A stretch of DNA of 64,000 nt from Cytophagales bacterium (GCA_013298125.1 JAAFJP010000010.1:1-64000), one strand, 5' to 3'; shown: positions 7,457-17,118, counted from the stretch's first letter. Numbers and translations are program-made. Notes: generated from the letters alone by a model not told the origin.

Positions 7457-9214
7457 CTAATTAAAAGTTATCAACTTCGTTAATTCACGAAAGTTATCCA
7501 TAGTTTCTTTCCCAATTTTTGCCTTAATTTCTTCTTTCTTAGAACTATAAAAAAGATTGACAATTATCTTCTCAAAACTTGAATTATTGGGTAACGATAG
7601 TTCCTCTTTTATAATTTTAAGGTCACTGTGATGAAATAACTCTTCCAATCTGCATTTATTTTTATTTGATTTTAATGGAAGAAGTAAAAAACGATCATTA
7701 AACTCTTTACCAAAAAAATCTATAGCTTTATCTTTTTTCTTTTTACCAGCTTCATCATTATCCCATAAAGTAACAAAGTCAATTCCAAAACCGAGCATTA
7801 ATGAAATGAATGATATTAATGAATCAGCTCCACGACTTGGAATAACACAAATCTCACTATTATCAAAAATAAACATTTTATAACAATAGAAATCATATAT
7901 CCCTTCAACTAATAGTGCTTTTTTATATGTAAAATTAAATATATCCGGTTTTACATTTAATGCGTCATAGTAAGTCTGATATGCTAACGGAGTTTGCTCT
8001 TTTTCTTTTAATGAGACATCAATCACCCTTCTAATTGACACTTCCCCAAACTGAGGTTTATAAGCTAAAAAGACTGAATTAATTGGTATTACTTCGGGAG
8101 ACAATAAATGGTGACTATGTGTAGAATAAATAACCACATTATCATCAGATATTTTTTTCAATTTTTTGCATAGCCTTTGTTGTGCAAATGAATGTAAATA
8201 TGAGCCAGGTTCATCCAATAAATAAATTGTATCTTGCCCTTCCTCACCAGCATTCTTAGAATTAAACTCAACCTTCATTACAAAATTAAAAAACCAATAA
8301 AAGCCTTTACTTCTATCTTTTACAAAAAAACTTCTCTCACGCCCGTTTTTATCAATTTCTTTCACTTCAAAACTAAGAAATGTTTTAACAGTTTTAATTG
8401 TTTTCGCTGGCAAATTAGGTGTTTCAGGAGGATTATCAACTTTAACTTCATTTTCTTCTGTATCTATTGTGATTTTAACATATAAATTTTCTTTTTCATC
8501 AAGTTTAAAATCTGCCCATTCCTTTGTAAGTGTATTATTTAGGTATCTTTCTACATCTGAAAGTATATTATTACGATTTCTCTGTTCTAACTTAGACAAA
8601 TCATGAACTGAATAATTTGCATCAGTTTTTTTAAAAAGTTTTTCAATAATAGATAACCAAGTATTCGAATTTTCAGCGTCTTTTTTATCAATTTCTATTC
8701 TATCAGGAAAAGAATCTCGAAAATCATCAAAATAAAGTATGTACGGAAGTGTTAAAATCAAAGACCTTCCAAGTAAATCTTGATCTGGGATTAACGATGT
8801 TAAATCTCCAATTTCCACCTCATAGTTATTTAATTGTTTAGAGTGTATTATTCGAGAAATTATCATTGTTTTAGGAAAATTAAAATTTTTCCAAAAAGGA
8901 GTCTCCGTTTCTTCTTTTAAAGGGAATGTCTCAATTAAAGCCTTTTCCAAGTCTTTGACATCAATAATTATTTCAGCTGATATTTTAGCAGGTTCCGTTT
9001 TAGTATTATAAAGGTTACTCACATCTGAAAGCTGTCTCATCGTAGAATCAGAACTATCATTAGTAGCATCGAATGCATAAATTGCACTGAGAATACTTGT
9101 TTTACCACATTCATTTAGCCCAATGATGGGTATTAGTGACTGTTTCTGTAAGTTGAATTCAATTGTATTGATTATCGCTTTATAACGATGAATAATAAAT
9201 TTGCTAATTATCAT
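7457..9214 (-). CDS. OLD-family ATP-dependent nuclease (AAA ATPase + TOPRIM)
   Basis: A 585-residue protein with the layout of class 1 OLD nucleases. The N-terminal ABC-type ATPase begins IISKFIIHRYKAI and has a Walker A-like GLNECGKTS (residues 32-40). Its second half carries Walker B DTIYLLDEPGSYLH and the His switch YSTHSHHLL. A C-terminal TOPRIM domain follows, with the acidic motif LLVEGIYDFY and later TLWDNDEAGKKK. Known relatives act against phage or in DNA processing, alone or paired with a UvrD-like helicase (Gabija). No helicase gene is adjacent, so it appears to be standalone. It is monocistronic, with no partner on its strand nearby. A defence role is inferred from the family, not shown. 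Confidence 0.88.
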   Translation of the reverse strand: MIISKFIIHRYKAIINTIEFNLQKQSLIPIIGLNECGKTSILSAIYAFDATNDSSDSTMRQLSDVSNLYNTKTEPAKISAEIIIDVKDLEKALIETFPLKEETETPFWKNFNFPKTMIISRIIHSKQLNNYEVEIGDLTSLIPDQDLLGRSLILTLPYILYFDDFRDSFPDRIEIDKKDAENSNTWLSIIEKLFKKTDANYSVHDLSKLEQRNRNNILSDVERYLNNTLTKEWADFKLDEKENLYVKITIDTEENEVKVDNPPETPNLPAKTIKTVKTFLSFEVKEIDKNGRERSFFVKDRSKGFYWFFNFVMKVEFNSKNAGEEGQDTIYLLDEPGSYLHSFAQQRLCKKLKKISDDNVVIYSTHSHHLLSPEVIPINSVFLAYKPQFGEVSIRRVIDVSLKEKEQTPLAYQTYYDALNVKPDIFNFTYKKALLVEGIYDFYCYKMFIFDNSEICVIPSRGADSLISFISLMLGFGIDFVTLWDNDEAGKKKKDKAIDFFGKEFNDRFLLLPLKSNKNKCRLEELFHHSDLKIIKEELSLPNNSSFEKIIVNLFYSSKKEEIKAKIGKETMDNFRELTKLITFN

Positions 9215-9259
9215 ATTGATTTGTAAAATTCTAAATGTAAATTAATGGTCTTAAAACTT

Positions 9260-10858
9260 TTAAATCACCACCGCATCAAAAACCCCCGTCAAAATCTTCC
9301 CATTCCTTTTAATCTGTAACCAAATTCTATAATTCCCAGCCGTTGGGAAAACGTAGGGAAATTTTACACTTCCGCCGTGGTGTTCTTTGTCGTTATGGTT
9401 CATGTTTGGCATCAAAAACTGGTCTCTTTGGGCTTCGGGCATGGTTTGGATTTTGGTCAAAACCTTATCAATACTGTCCTTAAAAACCTTTGGAGAGGCA
9501 ATGAATGGCTCAACAGAAGTCTCCTCAATTCGCTTTTGCATTACGCCCACGGATGTACTCGAAACCGTCCCCGTTGGGTGCAGGTGTATGTAAACCGAAG
9601 CATCCGTTTTCACGATGGCGGCGTGTCCCATCATACCCAAATAAGGTTGTAAAACCGCCTCTTTTCCATCGGGAGAAACTACTGAGAATTTCAAATCATA
9701 AACCTGTCCCGCCATCATCGTTTTCTTGGGGTCAGCTTCCCAAACAATGCTGGAACCGTCTTGGAGCTTGGTTTTTACGCCTGGTGTTCCGCAAATAGTT
9801 ATGGTTTCATCCAAAGAATTGGAAGTTTTTTCATTCAAAGCATTCGTGATGGCGTAAGTATCGTCAGGGTCTTGGAGTTTGGCATTTTTGACGGCATTTT
9901 TTATCTCAACGGTGTCCGTTAGCGTGTATTGAAAACCGCCTACGTATCGCATAATGTCAGCGTAAACCAAATATTTTCCAGCGGGTAAATTGGGTAAAAC
10001 TGCCTCAAAATTGAGTGTATCTTTTCGCACGGGATGCAGGTGTGCAAAAGCGTCCATCGTGCCTTGTCTTACCAAAAACAAGTGCATCAATTTCCCGTGG
10101 TCAGGAATTGTATAACTCAGACTACGATTATAAACTGAGGCACTATCAATAGTCAATTTCAACATATCCTGACCGTTTTCATTCACTATTTTTGTTGAGG
10201 CACGGTAAGGTTTGTACATATCTTCTTGATATTGTTTAGTGAGCCCGCCCCACCAATTATTGCCAATGAACAACAATAGCCCACAAAAACTCGCTCCCAT
10301 GACTGAACCCGTAACACGTTTACGAATGGTTTTTGGTGTAGCTTTTTCACCCGCAGGTTGCAGAGAATCACTGACACTTGCTCCAAAAATGGTTGTCAGA
10401 ACACCCACCAAGAATATTCCCAAAGCTGCCAAAATCCAGCCTAAACTCGCTGGCATTGAACTTCTTGCGGTAGAAACTGCCGCCACTGGAACAATCATTT
10501 TTGACGTTCCTCTTTTACCCGAAATCTCAACCTCCACGCTTCCCGCAAGTGGCGACATGAACCAAACCATTCCTTCAAACTTGCCCGACTGTCCAGCAAC
10601 AGGGAAAATTTCATCAGAAACGGGCGAGCCTTCATCGCCAAACCAAAAATAAATGGGTTTTATTCGGACGTGGTCAATGTCGTTACCATCCGTAAAAACG
10701 GTTACTTGGGCAGTGCCAGGAATGACATCGGGCGGTTGTACATACACCTGCAAGGCATATTTACCCGCCTGCCCCTCAAACACAACGCCTGGGCTACCCA
10801 CATGGGCAGAAGTGAAAAATGAAATAAAAATTAGTGTGATTGTGATGAGATTTTTCAA
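9260..10858 (-). CDS. Membrane-anchored protein with His/Met-rich periplasmic domains
   Basis: A 532-residue protein with a signal peptide (ending SFFTSAHVG), a first beta-rich periplasmic domain (residues about 20-130), two membrane segments (about 140-165 and 185-205), and two further beta-sandwich-like domains. These contain the paired motifs MHLFLVRQG...AFAHLHP (about 260-280) and GMMGHAAIVK...YIHLHP (about 405-430), which resemble YtkA/CopC-type metal-binding motifs. The gene lies directly downstream of a multi-pass membrane protein gene on the same strand, with a palindromic repeat between them. The motifs suggest copper handling or a related periplasmic task; the protein is not firmly identified. 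Confidence 0.7.
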   Translation of the reverse strand: MKNLITITLIFISFFTSAHVGSPGVVFEGQAGKYALQVYVQPPDVIPGTAQVTVFTDGNDIDHVRIKPIYFWFGDEGSPVSDEIFPVAGQSGKFEGMVWFMSPLAGSVEVEISGKRGTSKMIVPVAAVSTARSSMPASLGWILAALGIFLVGVLTTIFGASVSDSLQPAGEKATPKTIRKRVTGSVMGASFCGLLLFIGNNWWGGLTKQYQEDMYKPYRASTKIVNENGQDMLKLTIDSASVYNRSLSYTIPDHGKLMHLFLVRQGTMDAFAHLHPVRKDTLNFEAVLPNLPAGKYLVYADIMRYVGGFQYTLTDTVEIKNAVKNAKLQDPDDTYAITNALNEKTSNSLDETITICGTPGVKTKLQDGSSIVWEADPKKTMMAGQVYDLKFSVVSPDGKEAVLQPYLGMMGHAAIVKTDASVYIHLHPTGTVSSTSVGVMQKRIEETSVEPFIASPKVFKDSIDKVLTKIQTMPEAQRDQFLMPNMNHNDKEHHGGSVKFPYVFPTAGNYRIWLQIKRNGKILTGVFDAVVI

Positions 10859-10898
10859 GAGTGGGGGGGAGTTTTTTTGAAGAATTATAAAAAATGAA

Positions 10899-10985
10899 CC
10901 TCACCCCCAGCCCCTCTCCGATAGAGAGGGGAGCAAACGGACGAATACTCCCCCTCTCTAACGGAGAGGGGGTTGGGGGGTGAGG
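10899..10985. repeat. CCTCACCCCC palindromic repeat (intercistronic)
   Basis: An 87-bp palindrome bounded by CCTCACCCCC and GGGGGGTGAGG with an inner hairpin around the loop GCAAACGGACGAATA. It begins 9 bp beyond the stop codon of the upstream gene (10994), inside a two-gene operon, where the RNA hairpin may weaken expression of the downstream gene. Confidence 0.88.
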
Positions 10986-10993
10986 TTCTTGTA

Positions 10994-12223
10994 CTATCGC
11001 TGCACCCTCTTCATCCAATTGCCCCAAAGAAGACCAATTCGTGCGGAGAGAATACCTAAACCTGTTGAAATCAGAGCGGCGATTGCCCAATTATTGAAAC
11101 CGTGTGTTTCTTGCCAATCCATAAATTTATAACGCCATTCAGCATTGGCAGGATTGAAATAAGGCATGGAATCTGACTGAAAAAACCAGTTACGAGCCAA
11201 TGGTGATTCTTTCAAAAATGTTCCTGCGGGATATTGAATAACTAAGAACGTAACGAAGAATCCAATTCCTAAAATAACTGCCAAAATCCAGTCATTTTTA
11301 CTTGTAAATTTATCTCTAAGAAAATCAATCACCATCGCTGGGAAAACCAATAACAAAGGAAATGCTGTTGTTTGGAAAAAAGTTATATAGTTGGCAACGG
11401 GAGCTAACAATGGTTCGGCAGGGAATTGTCTGAGCGTTACGTTTATGCAAATCATTACGGTCATATAAGTTGCTGTAATGATGGTCGCTCCCCATTTGAT
11501 TTTACTGGCTCTGGCGAAAGCAATAATAAACATCGGGAAAATAGCACTTCCGATTTCGTAGAAAGAAGCACGGTGCATATTCCAACGCCCCATAAATTCA
11601 GTTAGATAAGTTCCAACCGTGAAAACAACTAAACCTGCCGTAAACATAAATATATTACGAAGTCTATTATTTCGATTAACATTCTGTAAATCAGATAAAT
11701 ATGATATTTTTTCTTGGCGATTCAAAACGGATAAAACCGAAATCATTGCCCCGATTTGAATGGCAATCAGACCCAAACCCAAGACAGAATGAGGAGGTGA
11801 AAAAATCTTTACGTCCAACCCGTAAGCACCGTGCCACCAATCGTCGAAGGGTGCAGAAGTTGCCGCCGCAAAACCTCCCCAGATACAGAACATTCCGCCC
11901 AAAGAGCTGTAAAAAATGCCCCAAAAATTTACCATCTTACCTTTCTCTGCGGGCGTTCCCCAAAAAGAAGTTTTCAGAACTTGATAGCCCGAAATGATAC
12001 CAGCCACTACTGCACCTAAATAAATAGCATTGTGTGGGGCGGAAAAAAGACCGTCTCTTCCGATGCTCATGTGCCAAGCGATGTCCCACTGAACGCCAAT
12101 AATGACGAGAGCCGAACAGATAGCAACCACATAAATTTGCAAAGGAATTCCTAACAAAACACTCTTGGTAGAAGTGTCGGTTTGTTCAAGAGAAATGTTG
12201 GGGTTTAGCGTTGTTGATTCCAT
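10994..12223 (-). CDS. Multi-pass inner-membrane protein of unknown function
   Basis: A roughly 410-residue integral membrane protein starting MESTTLNP at 12223. An in-frame upstream extension to 12292 has no family-like sequence and I reject it. At least nine hydrophobic segments are visible, the first at VYVVAICSALVIIGVQW-type sequence near residue 30. Conserved-looking His residues fall in or near membrane segments (WHMSIGRDG...APHNAIYLG and PPHSVLGLG), and FMGRWNMHRASFYEIG occurs later. The histidines next to a His/Met-rich periplasmic partner encoded downstream suggest a metal- or haem-linked membrane complex. I cannot name the family. Confidence 0.75.
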   Translation of the reverse strand: MESTTLNPNISLEQTDTSTKSVLLGIPLQIYVVAICSALVIIGVQWDIAWHMSIGRDGLFSAPHNAIYLGAVVAGIISGYQVLKTSFWGTPAEKGKMVNFWGIFYSSLGGMFCIWGGFAAATSAPFDDWWHGAYGLDVKIFSPPHSVLGLGLIAIQIGAMISVLSVLNRQEKISYLSDLQNVNRNNRLRNIFMFTAGLVVFTVGTYLTEFMGRWNMHRASFYEIGSAIFPMFIIAFARASKIKWGATIITATYMTVMICINVTLRQFPAEPLLAPVANYITFFQTTAFPLLLVFPAMVIDFLRDKFTSKNDWILAVILGIGFFVTFLVIQYPAGTFLKESPLARNWFFQSDSMPYFNPANAEWRYKFMDWQETHGFNNWAIAALISTGLGILSARIGLLWGNWMKRVQR

Positions 12224-12413
12224 AAGTAGTTTGTTTTGAATATAGATGCAATTTATAAAAAAAGGATGCACGATGTATCTTTTTAGGGGCATTATTGATA
12301 GTTTTGTAGAAATATAGGTTTTAGGGGTTTGGTGTTAGGTTTTAGATGAAAAATATCCATCATCTTTCTTGAATTCTCTAATTTTCAAATTAACAAATTT
12401 TCAAATTAACATT

Positions 12414-12914
12414 ATGGCAACTTGGTATTTAGGAAAAATACGGTATCAGAAAGAAGACGAAGCGGGTTCTTTAAAAACAATTAATGAGGCATACTTAGTA
12501 GATGCCGTTTCATACACCGAGGCAGAGGCGAGAATGTTTGAGATTGTTGCGAGCAATACGCCTGATTTTCAACTGACTAACCTCTCGAAAATGAAATTGA
12601 GTGAGGTATTTTTTGAAGAAAATGGTTCTGAAATTTGGTATAAAGCTAAGGTTCAGTACATCAGTTTTGACGAAAAAACACAGAAGGAAAAGAAGACTCC
12701 TCACATGATGTTGATTAATGCCGAGAACCCAAAAGAAGTTTTTGAGGCATTGACCAAGAACTTAGGCAATCTGAACGATTATCAAATTACAGACATTAAT
12801 ATCACAACTATTTTGGAAGTTTGTCCGTACGTACCTGAAAATGAGTTGTTGAAAAAAGGCAATTTCAGACCAGTGGCGGAGGTTTTGGCGGAGCAAGAAG
12901 CGACTGAGGTGTAA
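12414..12914 (+). CDS. DUF4494 domain protein
   Basis: A 166-residue soluble protein with the DUF4494 pattern: it begins MATWYLGKIRYQKEDEAG and continues with EAYLVDAVSYTEAEARMFE (about residues 25-45). The ATG at 12414 fits the family start; the 15 codons upstream in the same frame are AT-rich leader sequence. The family is conserved in Bacteroidota and has no known function. The gene stands alone between divergent membrane-protein genes and a repeat element. Confidence 0.85.
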   Translation: MATWYLGKIRYQKEDEAGSLKTINEAYLVDAVSYTEAEARMFEIVASNTPDFQLTNLSKMKLSEVFFEENGSEIWYKAKVQYISFDEKTQKEKKTPHMMLINAENPKEVFEALTKNLGNLNDYQITDINITTILEVCPYVPENELLKKGNFRPVAEVLAEQEATEV

Positions 12915-12950
12915 TAATTCTGAATCAGAATTTTAGGATTAGGGGAATTG

Positions 12951-13083
12951 TAAAATTAATTGGTTCTGCAGCATTTTTTGTGGTAGGGGCGTATCGTATA
13001 CGCCCATTTCGTCCAAGGGCGTATGCGATACGCCCCTACCCTATTACTATCCACAAAAACTATAAGAGAACCAATTAATTTTA
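12951..13083. repeat. 133-bp MITE-like inverted-repeat element
   Basis: The outer arms are perfect 17-bp inverted repeats (12951-12967 and 13067-13083, TAAAATTAATTGGTTCT type). An inner pair reads GGTAGGGGCGTATCG and its complement around the loop ATTTCGTCCAA. There is no ORF of its own. The right arm runs into a broken coding fragment, so the element may have inserted into or beside a former gene. Confidence 0.85.
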
Positions 13084-13196
13084 CCCTTGCACTTCCCGAA
13101 AGTTTAAACTTACAACAGATATTGTTTCGTGAAGTGCATCAAAGTCAAATGAATTTATTTGAAGGTAAAAATCTCAAACTTTACGATGGAAATTAA
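13077..13196 (+). pseudogene. Possible C-terminal gene fragment
   Basis: One plus-strand frame reads as plausible protein up to a TAA at 13194: FTLALPESLNLQQILFREV, then HQSQMNLFEGKNLKLYDGN. It has no start of its own and opens inside the right arm of the inverted-repeat element, so it may be the tail of a gene removed or split by that element. It could also be a chance open frame. The family was not recognised. Confidence 0.35.
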
Positions 13197-13211
13197 GAAA
13201 CTTTGTCTCAA

Positions 13212-16200
13212 TTATCCTCTCCCCTGCCCCTCCACCCACTTACGAGCATTCACAAACGCCTCCAACCACGGAGTTACTTCATCCTGACGATATTCTGGAT
13301 AATTTGCCCAGTTCCATTGGAAGGTCGAGCGTTCGATGTGGGGCATTGTTACTAAATGTCTGCCCGTTTTGTCGCAAAGCATGGCGGTGTTATAATCCGA
13401 ACCATTGGGATTGGCTGGATAGTTTTCGTAACCATATTTTCCTACGATATTGTATTGGTCTTCTGAGTTTGGCAAATTGAATTTCCCTTCTCCGTGCGAT
13501 ACCCATACGCCCAAAGTCGCACCCGCCAAAGTTGAAAGCATCACTGAATTGTTCTCTTGAACCTTGATTGACGTGAAAATACTTTCGTGTTTATGGGATT
13601 CGTTGAAATGTAATTTTCCGTGAACTTCATGCTCAGGATTTATCAATTCTAATTCCATAAATAACTGACAACCATTACAAATCCCGACAGAAAGCGTGTC
13701 TTCTCTTTTAAAGAAATTTTTGAGGGCTGTGTTCGCTTTTTCGTTGTACAAAAATGCCCCTGCCCAACCTTTTGCCGAACCCAAAACGTCTGAATTTGAG
13801 AAGCCTCCAACGGCACCAATAAACTGTACTCCCTCCAAATTTTCACGACCCGAAATCAAGTCGGTCATGTGGACATCTTTTACATCAAAACCTGCCAAAT
13901 ACATTGCATTAGCCATTTCTCGCTCAGAATTACTACCTTTTTCACGGATAATAGCTGCCTTTGGTCGTGGTTTTGTTTGGTCGATTACAGGTTTCTTTCC
14001 GTCAAAATGAGAAAGGAATTTATAAACCAAAGGTTGATTTTTGTAATTATTAAAACGTTCCAAAGCCATGCCGTTTTTCGACTGTTTTGAGTCTAAAAGG
14101 AAAGAGGTTTTATACCAAACATCCCTATATTGTCCCACTTCAAAAGCTAATTGCGTCTTCCCGCATTGAGCAATTAAAAACTCTCCCGCTTCCACTTTAC
14201 CAATCTTAAAGATTTGAACATCATTAGCTGCAAAAGCCTCTTCTACAATTGGATCTGCCTGAAAAACAATACCAATATTTTCATTAAATAACGTTTTGAT
14301 AATGTCGTCTTCTCCTAAAACTGTTAGGTCTAATATTGCTCTGAGGTCTTTTTCAGCAAAACACATTTCTAAAAGCGTGGTGATTAATCCGCCACTTCCT
14401 ACATCATGTCCTGCATCAATATCGCCCGCTTTCATTAATTTTTGAAAAGTATTGAAGGCTCTTTTGAAAAATGCTGAATCTTTAATGGTTGGCACTTCTG
14501 TACCCACTTTATTCAAAACTTGGGCAAATGAACTACCCCCCAATTTAAACGAATCTTGCGAGAGGTTGAGATAGTAAATATTTCCACCATTGAGTTTGAA
14601 TACAGGTTCAAGGACTTTCGTAATATCTGAGCAATTTCCACCAGCCGAAATAATGACCGTTCCAGGAGCAATGACTTCATCGTTTGGATATTTTTGCTTC
14701 ATCGAAAGGGAATCTTTACCCGTTGGGATGTTGATACCTAACTCAATCGCAAAGTCCGAACAGCCTTTCACGGCTTCGTATAAACGAGCATCTTCGCCTT
14801 CGTTTTTACAAGCCCACATCCAATTGGCGGATAATGAAACTGATTTCAAACCGTCTTTCAAAGGAGCAAAAATGATGTTTGACAATGCCTCACCAATGGC
14901 AGTTCTCGAACCCGCAACGGGGTCAATCAAGGCAGCAATGGGTGAATGCCCGATACTCGTTGCGATGCCTTCTTTTCCTTTAAAATCCAAAGCCATTACG
15001 CCCACGTTGTTCAAAGGCAACTGCAACGCACCCACACATTGTTGTTTGGCAACTCGTCCGCCCACGCATCTATCCACTTTGTTAGTGAGCCAATCTTTGC
15101 AGGCAACTGCCTCTAATTGAAGCACTTGCTCTAAATAATTGAATATCTTATCCTTAGAATATGCTAAGTCTTGATAATTTCTTTCGATGGTTTTGTCCTC
15201 CATGATTACTTTTGGCGAACTCCCAAACATATCTTCAATCGCAAAATCCATCGGTTTCAATCCCGTGGTTTTTGATTGAAAAGTAAAACGGTGATTGTTC
15301 GTCACGTCACCCACTACGTACATAGGAGAGCGTTCACGGTCAGCGATGCGTTGGAGGGTTTCTAAATCTTTTTCACCAATCACCAAACCCATTCTTTCTT
15401 GCGACTCATTACCGATAATTTCTTTGGCAGAAAGCGTTGGGTCTCCGACTGGCAATTTATCCAAGTCAATCAAACCGCCCGTTTCTTCAATCAATTCCGA
15501 AAGACAATTCAAGTGTCCGCCCGCACCGTGGTCGTGGATGGAAACGATTGGATTATTATCCGCTTCAACCATGCCTCTGATGGCATTGGCAGCCCTTTTT
15601 TGCATTTCAGGATTAGAACGTTGAATCGCATTAAGTTCGATTCCAGAACCAAATGCACCCGTATCAGCCGAAGAAACTGCCGCTCCACCCATACCAATTC
15701 GGTAGTTTTCACCACCCAAAATCACTACTTTATCGCCTTCGGTTGGTTTATGTTTGAGGGCTTGGTTTTCTTTTCCGTAACCAATGCCACCCGCCAACAT
15801 AATCACTTTATCGAAACCTAATTTACGGCTTTTTATTTCTCCTCCACGGGGGGAGTCAGAGGGGGCTTCTTCGTGTTCAAAAGTCAAAACTGAACCCGCA
15901 ATCAAAGGCTGACCGAATTTATTGCCAAAATCAGACGCACCGTTGGAGGCTTTTATCAAAATATCCATCGGCGTTTGGTACAACCAAGCCCGTTCCGACA
16001 TTCCATTTTCCCAAGGACGATTTTCTTCTAAACGAGAGTAGGAAGTCATGTAAACCGCCGTTCCCGCCAAAGGCAACGAACCTTGTCCACCCGCCAAACG
16101 GTCACGAATTTCACCGCCTGAACCTGTGGCAGCCCCATTAAAAGGCTCAACGGTGGTGGGGAAATTGTGGGTTTCAGCTTTGACGGAAATGACCGAATCA

Positions 16201-16934
16201 AATTCTTTTTCTGTATAAAAATCGGGTTTGTCGGCACTTTGAGGGGCAAATTGAACTACTTTTGGTCCTTTGATGAAGGCAACATTATCTTTGTAGGCAG
16301 AGACAATATCGTTAGGATTTTCTTGGGAAGTTTTCTTGATTAATTTAAAAAGAGAGGTTTCTTTTTCTTCGCCATCAATCACAAATGTACCGTTGAAAAT
16401 CTTGTGGCGACAGTGTTCTGAGTTTACTTGCGAGAATCCAAATACTTCTGAATCGGTTAATTTCCTTTCTAATTTTATGGATAAATTATTCAAATAATCT
16501 ACCTCTTCACTACTTAATGATAAACCTTCTTTTTGATTATAAGTCGCAATATCATCAATCTCTAAAATCGGGTCGGGTTGAACGTTGATGGTATAAATGG
16601 TTTGATTAAGTCCATCATATTTTTGCGAAAGCATCGGGTCAAAATCCGTAAAACCTTCTGAAACCTCCTTAAATTCTTCGATGCGGATAATGCCCGAAAT
16701 ACCCATATTTTGCGTAATTTCGACGGCATTAGTACTCCAAGGCGTAATCATTGCCGCCCGTGGACCTACGAAAAACGAAGCAAGCGAAGACTTATCAGAA
16801 TTAGTAACAGTAAACTTATTTTCAGACGAGCTATTGAATAACCAATACAGTTTTTTGAGGTCTTCTTGTGAAAAATTGTCTTGCTTTTGGACGGCAAAAA
16901 CTGCGTTGGACGAGCTTCCGAAGAAATGAATCAT
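13212..16934 (-). CDS. purL: Phosphoribosylformylglycinamidine synthase
   Basis: The large single-chain FGAM synthase (1240 residues, usual for this type) that converts FGAR, glutamine and ATP to FGAM in purine synthesis. Domains: N-terminal PurS-like region (about 1-140), linker with FSQVNSEHCRHKIFNG, two AIR-synthase-like halves (ETHNFPTTVEPFNGAATGSGG; PTGKDSLSMKQKY), and a C-terminal glutamine amidotransferase with nucleophile Cys1089 in GICNGCQLF and the His/Glu pair in the last 60 residues. Oddity: about ten residues (APSDSPRGGE) before KLGFDKVIMLAGGIGYG are encoded by a short GC-rich repeat and look inserted. A TAATTTTG box on the minus strand lies about 30 bp upstream of the start. Confidence 0.97.
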   Translation of the reverse strand: MIHFFGSSSNAVFAVQKQDNFSQEDLKKLYWLFNSSSENKFTVTNSDKSSLASFFVGPRAAMITPWSTNAVEITQNMGISGIIRIEEFKEVSEGFTDFDPMLSQKYDGLNQTIYTINVQPDPILEIDDIATYNQKEGLSLSSEEVDYLNNLSIKLERKLTDSEVFGFSQVNSEHCRHKIFNGTFVIDGEEKETSLFKLIKKTSQENPNDIVSAYKDNVAFIKGPKVVQFAPQSADKPDFYTEKEFDSVISVKAETHNFPTTVEPFNGAATGSGGEIRDRLAGGQGSLPLAGTAVYMTSYSRLEENRPWENGMSERAWLYQTPMDILIKASNGASDFGNKFGQPLIAGSVLTFEHEEAPSDSPRGGEIKSRKLGFDKVIMLAGGIGYGKENQALKHKPTEGDKVVILGGENYRIGMGGAAVSSADTGAFGSGIELNAIQRSNPEMQKRAANAIRGMVEADNNPIVSIHDHGAGGHLNCLSELIEETGGLIDLDKLPVGDPTLSAKEIIGNESQERMGLVIGEKDLETLQRIADRERSPMYVVGDVTNNHRFTFQSKTTGLKPMDFAIEDMFGSSPKVIMEDKTIERNYQDLAYSKDKIFNYLEQVLQLEAVACKDWLTNKVDRCVGGRVAKQQCVGALQLPLNNVGVMALDFKGKEGIATSIGHSPIAALIDPVAGSRTAIGEALSNIIFAPLKDGLKSVSLSANWMWACKNEGEDARLYEAVKGCSDFAIELGINIPTGKDSLSMKQKYPNDEVIAPGTVIISAGGNCSDITKVLEPVFKLNGGNIYYLNLSQDSFKLGGSSFAQVLNKVGTEVPTIKDSAFFKRAFNTFQKLMKAGDIDAGHDVGSGGLITTLLEMCFAEKDLRAILDLTVLGEDDIIKTLFNENIGIVFQADPIVEEAFAANDVQIFKIGKVEAGEFLIAQCGKTQLAFEVGQYRDVWYKTSFLLDSKQSKNGMALERFNNYKNQPLVYKFLSHFDGKKPVIDQTKPRPKAAIIREKGSNSEREMANAMYLAGFDVKDVHMTDLISGRENLEGVQFIGAVGGFSNSDVLGSAKGWAGAFLYNEKANTALKNFFKREDTLSVGICNGCQLFMELELINPEHEVHGKLHFNESHKHESIFTSIKVQENNSVMLSTLAGATLGVWVSHGEGKFNLPNSEDQYNIVGKYGYENYPANPNGSDYNTAMLCDKTGRHLVTMPHIERSTFQWNWANYPEYRQDEVTPWLEAFVNARKWVEGQGRG
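15839..15866. repeat. Short GC-rich repeat inside purL
   Basis: A 28-bp stretch with internal symmetry (CTCCTCCACGG...GGGGAG) encodes APSDSPRGGE in frame inside PurL at about residues 357-366. Its composition is unlike the surrounding gene and it resembles the repeat-derived peptides seen elsewhere in this window. Confidence 0.6.
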
Positions 16935-16964
16935 TATTTTGCGATTTGGTTGGTTTTAAAAATG

Positions 16965-16972
16965 CAAAATTA
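16965..16972 (-). promoter_or_regulatory. Putative -7 box for purL
   Basis: TAATTTTG on the minus strand fits the Bacteroidota -7 consensus TAnnTTTG and lies about 30 bp upstream of the purL ATG. No clear TTG -33 element was found at the expected spacing. Confidence 0.4.
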
Positions 16973-17118
16973 AATTAATTAAATGGTTTATGCGAGAGAA
17001 ATTGGGTTGGATTTGGTGATTGATTTACCGTAAAATAAAATCGGCGTTGAAGTGTTGTAAAAGTGGAGTAATACGGTTAAGTTTACTTTTGGAAATATCA
17101 TGACAAAATTAGCCTTGA

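Noticed and set aside
7457-9214. Gabija defence system
   Set aside because: The OLD-type protein fits GajA in layout, but no GajB-like UvrD helicase gene lies next to it on either side.
12224-12292. Upstream extension of the multi-pass membrane protein gene
   Set aside because: The first 23 codons (from 12292) are AT-rich leader sequence without family likeness; MESTTLNP at 12223 is the better start.
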